A program made the translations under genes and the position numbers. Shown in pieces: positions 32,961-44,549 of a DNA stretch of 64,000 bases; position 1 is the first letter of the stretch; each line of letters opens with the position of its first letter. This stretch comes from Hymenopus coronatus. Its lineage: Eukaryota; Arthropoda; Insecta; Mantodea; Hymenopodidae. The notes below the pieces were generated by a model that worked only from the letters and a program-made list of their open reading frames with translations, was not told the origin of the DNA and did no database searches. The stretch is taken from assembly GCA_030762935.1 (NCBI GenBank), contig CM060892.1:90430827-90494826 (forward strand), written 5' to 3'.

Positions 32961-33299
32961 AAGAATAGTTGTTACAGATCAGCATTTTATCTTTGCTTTC
33001 GACAATGCCGATAGAGTGTTTCAAAACTCTACTCTTTAGATATTATAATTTTAAACAATTCAGCTATGAGCAATCATTTATCGCGTAAAGAAAATAACAG
33101 TAAGTATGTATAATAAGCAAAAACTGCAGTTAAACAACAATAAATATTTATTAGCACTCTACAGTGACTCGTCTCATTAAATCATGAGCCGGTGGACGAA
33201 AGGATTTCACCAATAAGCTAATTTATTAAACAAAATACAGGAATTAACGCAGTGACTTTTCTTTCATTTCAAACTTGAGCTGAGCATAATGCTTTTGAG

Positions 33300-34042
33300 A
33301 ATTCACTTACACTTTCACTACATCTCTGTAACAAATTATTGTTGAAAAGTCTATTCGTCTAACTACATCATGTTAATAGAGATAAACATTAACACAAATT
33401 CTCTTATTACTTGCTTTCTGGTAAGTAGAAGGCAAAAAATCCAGTACACTAGCTAAAGCGATAGCCAAATCTATTAATAGCCGGTTGCCATGTGATAGAA
33501 AACATTTTTTGCATGACCGGGAGCTGACAAATGCTCGTATGAGAAATATTTTCAGTATTTTAAAACTGAAACTAATAACAGTGGGTTTTTGTCTGTTACG
33601 GTTTAACAACTATACAAACTTCAGCAACATTCATCCAGAATAAAGATCTCTTCAGAAAATTCAAAGTATAAATTTTATTTGTCACGTAAATACCTTAAAT
33701 ATGCGGTAGTTTAATCAAAATCGATTAGGCCACTTTTGAGAAAATTACATTCCTGAAATATCTTCCAAGTAAAGGGTAGTTTGGGTTGAGATCATCTGTC
33801 TCAAAATGTTTTTGTGGTATTCTTGAACGATACCAACTTAAACAAAGAGCTTTGTTACCCGTTTTTTTTTTTTTTTTTTTTTTTTGGTTATTGTGTTCGC
33901 ACACGGAAACACACACACGGACCTTTTTTCCAACATGCGTGTTCGTGAATACAGGAGACCCTAAAACGTGTACTTCCTTTGAAATCTCGGTATCGAATTT
34001 TGGGTTGGAGTTCAATATCTTCTATACCTACATACTTATCTA
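33300..34042 (+). mobile_element. Family H copy 13, plus, worn 3' end
   Basis: The first bases are altered, but CACTTTCACTACATCTCTG and AACAAATTATTGTTG are clear. A long T run replaces part of the sequence at 33860-33885. The ACACACACGG tract and CGGTATCGAATTTTGGG are present. The hairpin is decayed to ATCTTCTATACCTACATAC. Confidence 0.7.
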
Positions 34043-34756
34043 CCCAGCTTTCGCCTGGCGACTTTAGGAAATCCTCGAAGAAAAAAAGAAAAAAAAAACA
34101 TAAATCAGGTAGGCGGGTACGGGAGGCAAACCTTGATCTTTCGAATGCGGTCAAATTGCCGCATAAAATATGTGATTAATAGCATTCAAGCAAAAACAGC
34201 CAATAAATTCGCAAGATGTTTAAATTTAGGGGATTCTTGTTCTCTTACTTATCAGCGTCTATGACATTAAAACTTATCTAGCATATTAAGAAGTAGTATA
34301 ATAAACATTTACAAGAATAGTTTGTAGAAGACAGCAGAGAAAGGCGTTTGAATGCAACAGTTAGGTTTATTTTCTTGATACAAAGACCTTTGCCTTTGTT
34401 ACTAAATGATAAATCGATACTGACTGCGAGATGCATGGGCCGCACTAAGTAATCGCGCGTCTACATGACATTCCATGTCCAAATCCTAAATCCATTATTC
34501 ATGATAGGAAATGTCTCCCTAAACTCTGGTTCAATTCGGTTAGTTTGCATAAAAGGAGTTTGTCCTGAAGCTTTCACCCATCTTCCAGAATAAGTTTTGA
34601 CTTGCAAAAACCAAAATGACAAATCTATGACTAATGGAGAAAGTTTGGCATTTTGAAATGCGATATTTTGCTTTATACATGTAGTGTTTTTTGCTTTGGT
34701 ATTTAACAGCGTTTCGAAGGAAAATCATTTATTCCCTATAAATATTATAATATTTT
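34043..34756. other. Unassigned DNA
   Basis: Contains an A-rich run at 34078-34101 and no recognisable gene. A short GC-richer patch at 34430-34470 is unassigned. Confidence 0.4.
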
Positions 34757-34757
34757 A

Positions 34758-35582
34758 GAAAATCTTATGTATTGCATGCACAAATCTTTCTCTACATCTT
34801 TGAAGCAATTATTCTTAACAAGCTTATGATTGCATTTACTTCAGGCCAATCGATAAAAAATTAGCAGAAATATCTGCTAACTTGTAAGTAGAACGGAATA
34901 AGGGAGCAGCATACGTTAGGTGATAGTCAAAAGATGGTTGCTATGTGACTGAAGTTCCTTTGTTTATATGGACAGGAGTTGACAAGTTCCTGTATGAGAA
35001 AAGTATGCGTTTTTTAAAGCTGAAACTAATAACAAGGAATATCTCATAAACGATCAACTCCATGAAAAAAATGTGTATAACATAAATTGTGTGTTTTAAC
35101 GTGCTCTATTTTTCTTTTTTTCGGTGGTTTAGTAGTTATGTTAAATTACGTAAAATTCGTCCAGAATAAAGTTGTCCTCTAAGGCTATTCCCAGAACATT
35201 CAATATATACATTATTTGTCAGGTACATATCTTTAATACACGATATTTTAGTCAAAATCGTTAAAACTGTTTTTGAGAAAACTAAAATTTTCGAAAAAAG
35301 CTCCATGTAAAAGGTAGTTGGGTGGGAGTGATTTTTCTTGAAAATTTTCATGTCGCATCCTTGGAAGATACCAAACTTAAATACCAAAATAGGTATTCAA
35401 AGGTTTTTTCGTTGTTAAGCTATGTTGTCCAGAGACACACACGGACCTTTTTCTAAAAATGCTTTTTTTGGATTGAGGGGGATCCAAAACATGTATTTCC
35501 GGTGAAATCTTGGTATCGAATTTTTGGGTGCAGTACAATACCTTCTCTATACACTATGCACATAATACGTGTAGAGAAATTA
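34758..35582 (+). mobile_element. Family H copy 14, full length
   Basis: Starts TCTTATGTATTGCATGC with AATCTTTCTCTACATC. The tract is minimal (GAGACACACACGGACC), so the microsatellite is not expanded here. The hairpin, ACTATGCACATAATACG, ends TAGAGAAATTAAAAAGG. Confidence 0.8.
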
Positions 35583-35868
35583 AAAAGGATTATAAAATAA
35601 GTCACACACTGGATTTGCAATGAAGTTTGGTTTTCTTTTGTTGTTTTTTTCAGTGCATCATTACCATGGGTACAGTTTTGCTGTGTAAAACACTAGTTAT
35701 TTTACTCGTATTAGTATAACAATTTGCAAAATACAAATCTTGGCTCTTTCAATAAGTTGTAGAATACAGCTCATTCAATGCTATTATGAAAGCAAGAGGA
35801 GTTCTTTCTAAAGACTGATTTTAAATGCTTTAACATTTAAGAGCAGACCCATGTTTCATTTGTAATTA
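35583..35868. other. Unassigned AT-rich DNA
   Basis: May include the worn 5' end of the transposon relic that follows, but no terminal repeat was identified. Confidence 0.35.
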
Positions 35869-35869
35869 T

Positions 35870-36310
35870 GGGGATTTAATCAGGAAGATTGAGGAAACTG
35901 GTTCCGCTGCTGATAAGAAGTAATCTGGAAGACCAAATCCAATTAATGTCATTGTTATTAGGTCTTTCATGTATACACTACTATAAAATAATTGTTCAGA
36001 TCTTTGTTAGAACTATCCAAATATGTGGATTCCAACAGAGGGACCACCAAGATCTGAATCCTATCAACATTTGGTGGTGGGGTTACCTTAAAGAAATTTT
36101 TCTGATGCATCCAATAACTGAAAGATGGTACCTCACAAGAAATTGCATACATTCCGAAACATCATCTGCAAATTTATGTGAATGAAGTCGCAGAGAGAAT
36201 GTATATGTTTTCAATATTTAATAAAACCCCATTTTTGGCCAAGATTATGAATTCTTTTTTTTTCCTTTTCCTATCTCAAATATTATAGTATCTATAACAA
36301 CATAAAGTGT
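35870..36310 (+). pseudogene. Tc-type (DUF4817-like) transposase relic
   Basis: The N-terminal piece at 35882-35955 reads IRKIEETGSAADKK, stop, SGRPNPINV, the linker motif of insect Tc-like transposases. It jumps to the C-terminal catalytic region at about 36020-36110, where GPPRS and DLNPI..WWWGYLKEIF appear in two frames. That is the segment holding the last catalytic acidic region. VNEVAERMYMF follows near 36175-36210. The middle of the gene is deleted and frames are broken. The N-terminal part matches the relic at 50.9 kb. Confidence 0.7.
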
Positions 36311-37320
36311 GAGTGACTTTTGGAAGGCTCTATAAGTCAATATTTTAAGCAGATAATATTGAGATAAGCATGCATAGCAAAATTATGCATCTGTGAAATT
36401 GCACTAACATTGGGAAAATTTCAAAAAATATATTTTTTAAAGTAAAATAACATGAATTCTAAACTCTTAAGAAAATGTGTTATTTTCTGCACTTGGCACA
36501 CTTTTAACTACCAATTATCTGAAGCTAAAGATAGTAGACGTATGCTTATTAATAGGCACTCTCAACTTTAAATCCTATTTTCTCGCAAACTTTTTTCCAA
36601 CATCTTTCCATACTCAAAATGCTCCTCAAGATGGAATTTTTCATTAATTTCACTAATCAGTTTTGTAGTGCCTCTACAAAGTATGTTAAAGAAGATGGTC
36701 ATATTATTTTTTTCGAAATAATACTCCAATTTTTCTAAATATATTATATTTTGAAAAATCAAACATTTTAGACAGTACGGAAAAATACCTCTTTCACCAC
36801 TGCTTAGGGCTAATATAAAAGAACATCAGATCTATTTGTAAATTCATTTTAATGTAAAACAAGGTTATTCTATTTCAATATTTTTAAAAGTTAATCACGC
36901 AGCTCATGTTTATTAGAACAACGAATTTATACAATAAAACCTATTATTTAAATAATAACGTAGGCTGGAATTTTGATACCTAGTAAAAATATTCTTATTC
37001 TTATTCTTATTCTTATTATTATTATTGTTATTATTATTGTATATAACAACTGATATGTATTTGTAGTTTGCCTTAATATACCACATATTTTCAAAATTGC
37101 ATCGATGCATCACCTAAAAAGTAGGATAAAGCAATAAAGAGACAAAAATGTATATAGGCTAAAGCATTCCAAAAATAAAAAGAAAAAAGAGAGAGATTTA
37201 TTGAAGTACTATTGCAAAATTAGTAAATGATGCTGTATTATATTTACATGGCTCTCTACCAACTATAGCTTATTTTGATACAGTTACATAACGGAATCAA
37301 AAATAAATAAATAAAACAAC
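36311..37320. other. Unassigned AT-rich DNA with a microsatellite
   Basis: (TTATTC)n then (ATT)n repeats lie at 36989-37038. No other feature. Confidence 0.45.
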
Positions 37321-37324
37321 AAAA

Positions 37325-37625
37325 ACTTTCGTTTAGGTGTGTGTGTGTGTGGGTGTGTGTGTGTGTGTGTGAACAACATATTTTCTCTAAAAAGAAAAAT
37401 TCATTAAATTCGAAACTTAGCATTTAAGTTCTTTATCTTCCAAGAATGCGATACGGAGATTTTCAAGAAAATTCTCCTATGTCAAACTAACCTTTACATA
37501 GAAACATTTTCTAAAATATTGATTTTCTCAGAAATGACAAACAATTTTAATTAAAATAAATTAAAGATACATGCTTAATAAAATGTTTTTCTTCAATTTT
37601 CTAGTGCCCTTTACATTCTGAAAAA
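37325..37625 (-). mobile_element. Family H fragment, minus, middle only
   Basis: Starts in a TG tract (37336-37369) and runs through ATTTAAGTTCTTTATCTTCC, AAGAATGCGATACGG and CTCAGAAATGAC to TTTCTAGTGCCC. Both termini are missing. Confidence 0.6.
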
Positions 37626-38990
37626 TATTGCCAATTTTTGGGGGGAAGTAATGCCTTCTTTATCGTTGTACTACAAATTTCAGACGGAAATCACTGAGCA
37701 AAGTGAGGAAAGTCTTATCTCACGTGTGGAAGTTAAATATGCCGCGGTAGTCAGTCGCTGAGAGATGAGATATTTTTCTCAGGGCGCTACCACAGCTTTA
37801 TGAATTGATGATCCAGGCCGTAGAATGCTGGTAGATAATCTTTTGTAAATAACTAATTACTGAAACCTTTTATGTAACTGAACTTTGTTTCAACCAAACT
37901 TGATAAATCACCGAGCTATTTTGCGTTTCGTCAATGTAAAATCTATCTCCCAATTTACTATCGTCGGCTCCGACAAAATATGTTCACTATCTCGGACGAA
38001 TAATATTGAATCAATTCCAAATTCTATGTTTACGTTGGTGGAAGTTAAACAAACGTTATCTCGCGTTATCCAATTAATGGGTAAAATCAACCATTTGCGT
38101 CGTTTTCTAGGATTTGCCTAGGAAATATCACTCGTGTGAAGACACCATTGTCCTCACTCGACCAAGAATTGTCTTCTAATTCCTCTTCTTGCTTCTGGCT
38201 AGTCTATTTTATACATTTTGGCTTCACCACGTCGCTAAGAAATTTGTTTACAACAAAACAAAATCACAGAGAAAATAAAAACGCTTCTAACTAACGAAAA
38301 CACCTGCTACTTAATTGGCCTCCATTGATTTCGATTTCGGTATGAAACAAAATAGCATCTGAATAACAAATCTATACAAAATTGTGTACAAATCACAAAA
38401 TGTAGATGACACAGTGTGTGAATATAAATATTGGCTCAAATTCAAGAAAGTAAAAATTTTGGAGGATTTATACCAATATCTATGGCTTTTCGCACCTAGT
38501 ACATAAACTTCAATAAGGCTCACGTCTTGGGAAGAAACCTTTATGGAAGCGTAAAATTCCGCTGCTACTTTGCGATGGGTTTCGGCCGCTTCAGAGCCGC
38601 ATAAGTGTCATTTCCTGGGCTGCAAACTTTCCGCTCTTCCATAAAATGCGCTACCCTGTGTATCGGACCCAATCGCGGAAAACAGTTTCTAACTTGCTCA
38701 TCGAAGAACGGGAAGGAAAAGAATCGAAGAGTCCATTCAAAGTATCTTTACCCTTATAGGACAGGACGGCGGAGGACGATGAAAAGAAGCGCAAAGATTT
38801 AGTCGGATAAAAGGGAAGGAAAAGTTTAGAAGCCATGCAAATAAAGTGCAACTGCACGGAAGAGCGAAGATAGGGCTGACAGGTTGTACCTTTAGGTAAA
38901 GTGGAATAAACTGACAATAAAACGCCTGCCTTTAAGATAACATACAACTGCATAATATGAAGGTTACTACTGCTTTACACCAATTTCCAT
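37626..38990. other. Unassigned DNA, GC-richer at 38540-38900
   Basis: No confirmed gene. The 78-codon frame at 37885-38121 ends INHLRRFLGFA, which faintly recalls a retroelement RT/RNase H junction, but nothing else in it supports that. Confidence 0.4.
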
Positions 38991-38997
38991 CTTCAAA

Positions 38998-39175
38998 TTA
39001 CACCTATTGGCATTATCATGATTTTTGTTATCTTCTTGTAATATAGCAGCTCCTTCTTTATTGAATTTATTAGGGGAAATTGGTTTATTAAATAGAATAA
39101 TTGGTTAAATATGGGTGGTTATATTATTTTTAATAATGATTTCATTTTTAGAGCTGCTTATAAAGGTCAATTAAA
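38998..39175 (+). pseudogene. nad4: Nuclear mitochondrial fragment: nad4
   Basis: Translated with the invertebrate mitochondrial code, this reads ALSWFLLSSCNMAAPSLLNL and then LGEIGLLNSMI, the conserved late region of NADH dehydrogenase subunit 4. TGA reads as Trp, ATA as Met and AGA as Ser at the expected places. One base lost from a T run near 39145 shifts the frame; past it the SAAY motif can be read. A TAA stop near 39106 also breaks the frame. About 55 of roughly 445 residues are present. A family H copy begins within about 15 bases of its end. Confidence 0.8.
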
Positions 39176-39189
39176 ACATGATTTTAAGA

Positions 39190-39982
39190 GAAATTAGATG
39201 TGTTACAATAACATGACTTTCTCTACATTTCGGTAACAAATTACCTTTAAAAAGCTTATGCTTTGATCTACTTCATGCTAATTGAAATAAACATTAGCAA
39301 GAATAGTCGTATTACTTGCTTTCTTGTAAGTAGAAGGCAAATAAGGAATAGCCAATTCGTTTAAAAGCTGGCTGCCATATGTTGAAATCCGCTTCTTTGC
39401 ATTGCCAGTAGCTATAAATTCCCGTATATGAAAATTTAAATATTTTAAAGCTGAAACTCATAATAAGGAATATCTAAAAAATATCTAACCCCAAGAAAAT
39501 AGTATATATGACATAAATTATGCGTTTTAACAAGATCTATGGTTTATCAGTTATGCAAAATTCAGCAAAATTTATATAAAGTAAAATTTTCCAGAAAATT
39601 CAAGATATACATATTATTTGTCATGTAAATATCTTTAATATATGGTAAGTTTAATCAAAATCGTTAGTTTTGAGAAAATAAAAAATGTCCATGTAAAGGG
39701 TAGTTTGAGGGGGGGGGTGATTTTCCTCAAAATCTCCGAGTCGCATCCTCGGATGTTACTAAACTTAAATAACAGGTTTTGTATTTTACCGACTTTTCGT
39801 TTTTGAGTTTCTGTTCATGGACATACACAGACACATACACGGACTTTTTTTCTAAAAATTCTTTTTTTTATGCAGGGGACTCTAAAACCTGCATTTCCTG
39901 TAAAGTCTCGCTTTCAGATTTTTGGATGGAGTGCAGTACCTTCTCTACCTATGCACCATGTATATGAAGGGCAATTAAAAAG
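39190..39982 (+). mobile_element. Family H copy 16, plus
   Basis: Starts TAGATGTGTTACAATAAC, then ATGACTTTCTCTACATTTCG. The body is about 80 bp shorter than typical because small stretches are lost. CATACACAGACACATACACG forms the tract. The 3' end is decayed (CTACCTATGCACCATG). It abuts the nad4 fragment. Confidence 0.75.
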
Positions 39983-40695
39983 GAAATATTGATTTCTAGA
40001 GATGAAATACCAATGAAAACAAAAGTGTTTGCTTAAATAGACTGTTAGTAGTTACAGAATTACTGTAGAATTAGCTATATTTCAACAATTAAGGAAAGTG
40101 CTCCGAGATATTTCAACCAATATATCAAAATTCTAATTTGATATCCTTTAACGCTTTATATATATATGTGGTTAGGCTGCTAATGTTGGTTAAAGCTTTG
40201 CTACACGCACAACACAACGCGAAAGAAAAGAAACGAAAATTGTCAGGCTTTGTAGTACTGGCAAGGATGGAAATTTTCTAGTAGGACCAATTAAGTGCAC
40301 GCACTTCACTTTCGACTTTGTTGCCAATTGTCTTGCAAGCGGACTACGTCTTGTCAGTAGTTGTCTGCTTTACTCCGGGTGAAATTTTACGTATGCATTA
40401 CTGGGCTATTCTTGTTAGAGTTATCGTTAGTGTTGTAGTTAACGTTATTGCTTTCAATGTTAGCATTTTTACGAAGAGATAGTACAGGTATTCACAGTAC
40501 ATTGCCCATCTCCGCTGTGCAACAGATAAGAGTCGGAAATGCAGCAGTGTTAAAATAATTGTATCAGACTAAAAGAAACACCGACGACAAATTAAGCATA
40601 TAATATAAATAAAAAGCAATAAGCTATGTTAGCTATATTCCATTAATGAGCTTTAAAAATAATACTAACAATAAAAACATTAATAGCAAGACAAC
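39983..40695. other. Unassigned DNA
   Basis: No recognised feature and no mitochondrial-like sequence, although it lies between the two mitochondrial fragments. Confidence 0.4.
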
Positions 40696-40699
40696 AGCT

Positions 40700-40896
40700 A
40701 TAACTAATATTCGAAGGCTTTCACGGCCGGTGTTAGAACCATTTATAGAAAACAAAACCGGGCGACTGGACAGTCGCAAGTGAGAGGCCACGAAGATGTA
40801 TACGCCATTGAAGATGATTGCCGCAGACGAAGGTGAAACGTCTGGGGAACAAGTGGTGAAGCCCAGTGGACCACGGCCAACAAGCCCGGTTTTGTT
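40700..40896 (+). repeat. Dispersed-repeat-like segment ending in a simple repeat
   Basis: GAAGGCTTTCACGGCCGGTG and GGTGAAACGTCTGG with GCCCGGTTTTGTTTCC form a GC-rich block set sharply into AT-rich DNA and running into an A/T-rich microsatellite. I recall similar blocks as 3' parts of arthropod retroelements, but this cannot be verified here. Confidence 0.35.
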
Positions 40897-40958
40897 TCCT
40901 ATAACAACAACAATAATAATAAAATAATAATAGTAATAATAATAACAATAATAATAAT
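40897..40958 (+). repeat. (AAC)n/(AAT)n microsatellite
   Basis: ACAACAACAATAATAATAAA grading into TAATAATAATAACAATAATA, at the end of the GC-rich block. The two long minus frames here are translations of this run (poly-Tyr, poly-Leu). Confidence 0.85.
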
Positions 40959-40959
40959 G

Positions 40960-41580
40960 AGCAGCTACCATTTCCATTAATCACAAAAATCTCGATATAT
41001 ATAAACGTTTTCATTTCTGAAGAAGATTTTAATATATGTGGATCCGGAAATAATATTCAGCTGTTAGCCTCATAGTTTAACCTTTATTAAGAGACTGTTC
41101 CAACTCGACTGACCCTTCTGAGTCAGAGAACTCGCGCATACTCAAACAGAGACCTAGGAACTCGGCTGAAGGGAGAGCGATAGCCTATCAGTCAGGGACG
41201 CAGGTCTGTGTCCTGACACTATACTCATGGTTTGCATACAAGCTGGTACGGCCTGCTTTAATACTTATAAGTTTTTTTAGCTCTCTAAACTCAATGGCGA
41301 TTTAATCAATTTCTTTGCCTTCTCCCGTTCTTTATGCAGTAATTGTACAATGGGACTTTCTTAAGATCAATGTGCCCTAAATTTTCTATTGTCTTTAAAT
41401 GGAAGCCAAACTTCGCTTAATAATAATAATATCGTTAAATTGTATGTAGCAGTGAAATGTGATACACAGTTTAAATAAACTATTTATGAACAATTTATTT
41501 TTCTCACGTTTTACTTATCATGATTGTAATTTCGCAAAGTGAATATTTTAGCACATCATCAACGAAACTTAAAGTTTTTG
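40960..41580. other. Unassigned DNA
   Basis: A GC-richer patch at 41095-41260 is not recognised. No coding signal. Confidence 0.4.
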
Positions 41581-41583
41581 CTA

Positions 41584-41830
41584 GATGATTATTAAAACTC
41601 TTATAGTCGTTTTTGTTTTAAGGATATTTATATCAGGATTAGGAGCTAATTATGAATATGATTTGAAGATGATTATTGCTTTATGTACACCAAGACAATT
41701 AGGTTTAATAATAAGAATTTTATCTAGAGGAGGTATATTTATCATTAGGTTTATTACATATTTGTTAATGTTTATATCTTTATTAAGATTTATTTTTAGT
41801 GTAAATTATATTATAAATAATATAATTCAT
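41584..41830 (+). pseudogene. nad5: Nuclear mitochondrial fragment: nad5
   Basis: With the invertebrate mitochondrial code the sequence reads SGLGANYEYDLKMIIALCTP then SQLGLMMSILSSGG, the conserved central region of NADH dehydrogenase subunit 5. Both in-frame AGA codons fall on conserved Ser positions, and ATA codons on Met positions. Downstream the match fades through a segment that would be the histidine-containing HLLTHALFK region of real nad5. It lies in the same orientation as the nad4 piece 2.4 kb upstream. In insect mtDNA these genes are neighbours on one strand, nad4 before nad5. Confidence 0.85.
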
Positions 41831-41930
41831 ATGTTTGAATGGGAAAATTTGACTTCCTTAATCTTCTCTGAACAAACTTCCAACTTCTGGAAATGTTGCA
41901 TAGGCTATAAGTAGCATTTGGAGCTGGAAG

Positions 41931-42063
41931 AAAAGCAAGTAATAAGACTATTGCTCCTAATATTTTGTCGATTAGCATAAAATAAATAGAGGCATAAGCT
42001 TTTTAACAATAATTTGTTTCAGAGATGAAGAGAAAGTCATGTGAGTGCAACACATCAGATTTT
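41931..42063 (-). mobile_element. Family H 5' end, solo fragment, minus
   Basis: GCAAGTAATAAGACTATTGC, GATTAGCATAAAATAAATAG, AACAATAATTTGTTTCAGAG and GTGCAACACATCAGA form the first 130 bases of the element in reverse. No other part of the element is present. It lies about 100 bases past the nad5 fragment. Confidence 0.7.
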
Positions 42064-44340
42064 TAAATTTTAGTAACTTATAAATTGAAATAAGTGTTTT
42101 TAGCCAGTGCTCATCAGAAATTTGTGGTAGATTTTCCTATTTTATATCCACCAAAACTATGTAATTTGATCGGCTCCATGTACTTTAAGGGTTTGCATTT
42201 AAGGGACAGTAGCATTTCAGCTTTTCTTTGCTTATCAGCTGTTGTTTTGGACAACTCAAACTGGCATTTGCGGAAAGAAAGTGACGGAGTTGGGTTTTAG
42301 TCGTGAACCAAATTGATTAGACTCAGTGAATATCTCAAATATTTTATTATCTATGTAATGCATTTAATTTGGTAATTAGGGCCTGGCCGTGAATGAGTGC
42401 TGCGGGAGTGGGAGCAACATTATCGTAAGTTCAAATATCTGAACGCCAGTTGGAAATGTTACGCTGAATTTGTTGATTTTGTAATACAAGTTTAAAGATG
42501 TTATGCTTATGAAGGGTAGATTAAGTAAACAGGGCAAATATAGTGAGCATTCTTTGCCTGGGCTCATTGTGAAAGTTAATATTATAGGAAACAACTATAA
42601 AGGTATTACAGAAGACAATTTTGTGTATCACATAGTATTAAGAAATGACGATGCAAACAGTTTTAGTTATATGTAAATATTTGGCCACACACAAATATAT
42701 ATTCCCTGAAATTATAATTATAATTAATTTGTCCTTACTCTATGGAAAGGGCCGGTGCAATGTATAACGCTTCTCAATGGTGAAATTGTCAAAACTTGTT
42801 GTTTTTTAAATTACCCTATATGCATGCACAGGATTTTTGTATCTTTATATTATTAGTATGGATGATCAAAAAGTTCGTTTACCTGTATTGTAGACTCCTG
42901 GGCAATGAGCTTGTGGGGAGGAAGGAGTAACCCTCATTTTCAAACCCCCATCAGTGGTATACCTAAGTAGACCAAAAGGAAAATTGTATTAATACTTCAA
43001 CGCAAACTGTATATTTAATCTATGTTTCACTTATTGTTATTATTTCCATTTTACATCAATTATATTCCATTTATTGTATCCAATTAAAAAATTCAAAACA
43101 TAGGATTCACTGACCATACGATTGTCTCATACTAACTGTGCAAAGGTAAATCTTTACAGGAATTTCAAAACCAAACACACAAACATTACAAATAAAACTG
43201 AATCTTATTTTTTTTCTTCAGGAAATTTTATAACGAGCACTTTGATATTAAATTGCTGACTAATTATGATTTTTCGTTCGCATTAGATATTCAGTACAAT
43301 TCTTGTTTTTATAACTAAAATGGTTTCTTCTCTGTTTTAATAGAAAACTATTTCTACTATTTTGTTGAAAATATACACGGTTTTTAAAACGCATTCGTTT
43401 AATTTGTTTGCGCTAATTGAAATTCCTGGTACTTCTTTGCTCATAATAACCCAAAAGCTAAAGGAGAGTGATTTAATCCGTTGAGTGAGTTTATTTTTCC
43501 ACTTTTTCTTCCTAAGGAAACATCAAGCGCAGCCTTCATCTTAAATGTTTTAATACTTAATGGTTGGTCGTAATGTTTGTTTTCAGTAATCAAGCGTTAA
43601 TGCATACTCCGTTATTCTTGATTAATGTTAACTCCGGTGTACAGAAATGTTTTATTTTTGTGTTTAAGTTATCCATGATCTCACATCCATTATTTATATT
43701 AGTTGTTATAAAACAACCCAATTTGTAATCGAAATAAAATAGTTATTTTTCTGATTTAATTAATGATAATACCAATTATATATTTTATTTGTAATATTTT
43801 ATTTCTAAAAGTATGTAGTTAGATCTAGTTAAAGTATGCTTTTCAGTATATAAATGATTAAATGAAATCAAAGTATGTAATAATTCAAACAAATCTGAAC
43901 ACAACAAAATATATTGTATAATTTTGCAACTAATTAGACTAGAATAGGCAAAAGCTACAAATGATTTTCGCTTACGTTATTAATATCGGATTTAACATAT
44001 TTTGGATCATTTAATGCGCCATTGTACGACTGATGTCAACACCAGTCCAAATTGTCCTAATCGATACTACAGGATAAGGGGCTTTGCGATTTTCCTTGTT
44101 TATGAAAACAGTTTTGGAATAGTTTCTATTTTCTTATACTTGTAACACATTTATATAAAACCGTTTTGTAAGTATGTGTGGTATAATTCTCAAACTCATA
44201 AACACCCAAACTTAGCGCCATCTATAGCACAGAATATTTAGCCTTGTGACTTGTCGTTGTGGTAACACGTGGTCCTTATCTTTTTATAGTTTTAACGCCC
44301 GCTTTTACTACTATGGCACCGCAGACGGTGATCCTTACTT
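42064..44340. other. Unassigned AT-rich DNA
   Basis: No gene, SINE or family H piece was recognised. TGATCAAAAAGTTCG at 42864-42878 resembles some mariner ends, but no element could be delimited. Confidence 0.4.
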
Positions 44341-44358
44341 AAGCAGGCAATTTAAAAT

Positions 44359-44549
44359 TGTCGAGCGTGAGGCCATGCCATGTTGTCATATTAGTATAAC
44401 TATAAAATGTCGAGAGTGAGGCCATGCCATGTTGTCATATTAGTATAACTATAAAATGTCGAGAGTGAGGCCATGCCATGTTGTCATATTAGTATAACTA
44501 TAAAATGTCGAGAGTGAGGCCATGCCATGTTAGTATAACTATAAAATGA
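44359..44549 (+). repeat. 49-bp minisatellite, four units
   Basis: Units start at 44361, 44410, 44459 and 44508 with TCGAG(A/C)GTGAGGCCATGCC, and each has ATGTTGTCATATTAGTATAA then CTATAAAA. The first three are almost identical. The fourth lacks about 8 bases (the GTCATATT part). The near-identity suggests recent expansion. Confidence 0.95.

Noticed and set aside
37885..38121. Frame ending INHLRRFLGFA, like a retroelement RT/RNase H junction
   Set aside because: Only a short chance-level similarity. The rest of the frame has no reverse transcriptase motifs and no neighbouring retroelement sequence.
40633..41014. Two long minus frames with Tyr or Leu runs, possible membrane proteins
   Set aside because: The hydrophobic runs are translations of the AAT/AAC microsatellite.
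39983..41580. Continuous mitochondrial insertion linking the nad4 and nad5 pieces
   Set aside because: No nad4 C-terminus, tRNA-His or nad5 N-terminal sequence could be read in the interval. It holds unassigned DNA and a GC-rich repeat block.
42864..42878. TGATCAAAAAGTTCG as a mariner terminus
   Set aside because: No matching inverted end, no TA-bounded element and no transposase relic nearby.
44359..44549. Regular repeats as a CRISPR-like array
   Set aside because: The units are contiguous 49-mers without unique spacers, in a eukaryotic repeat context.
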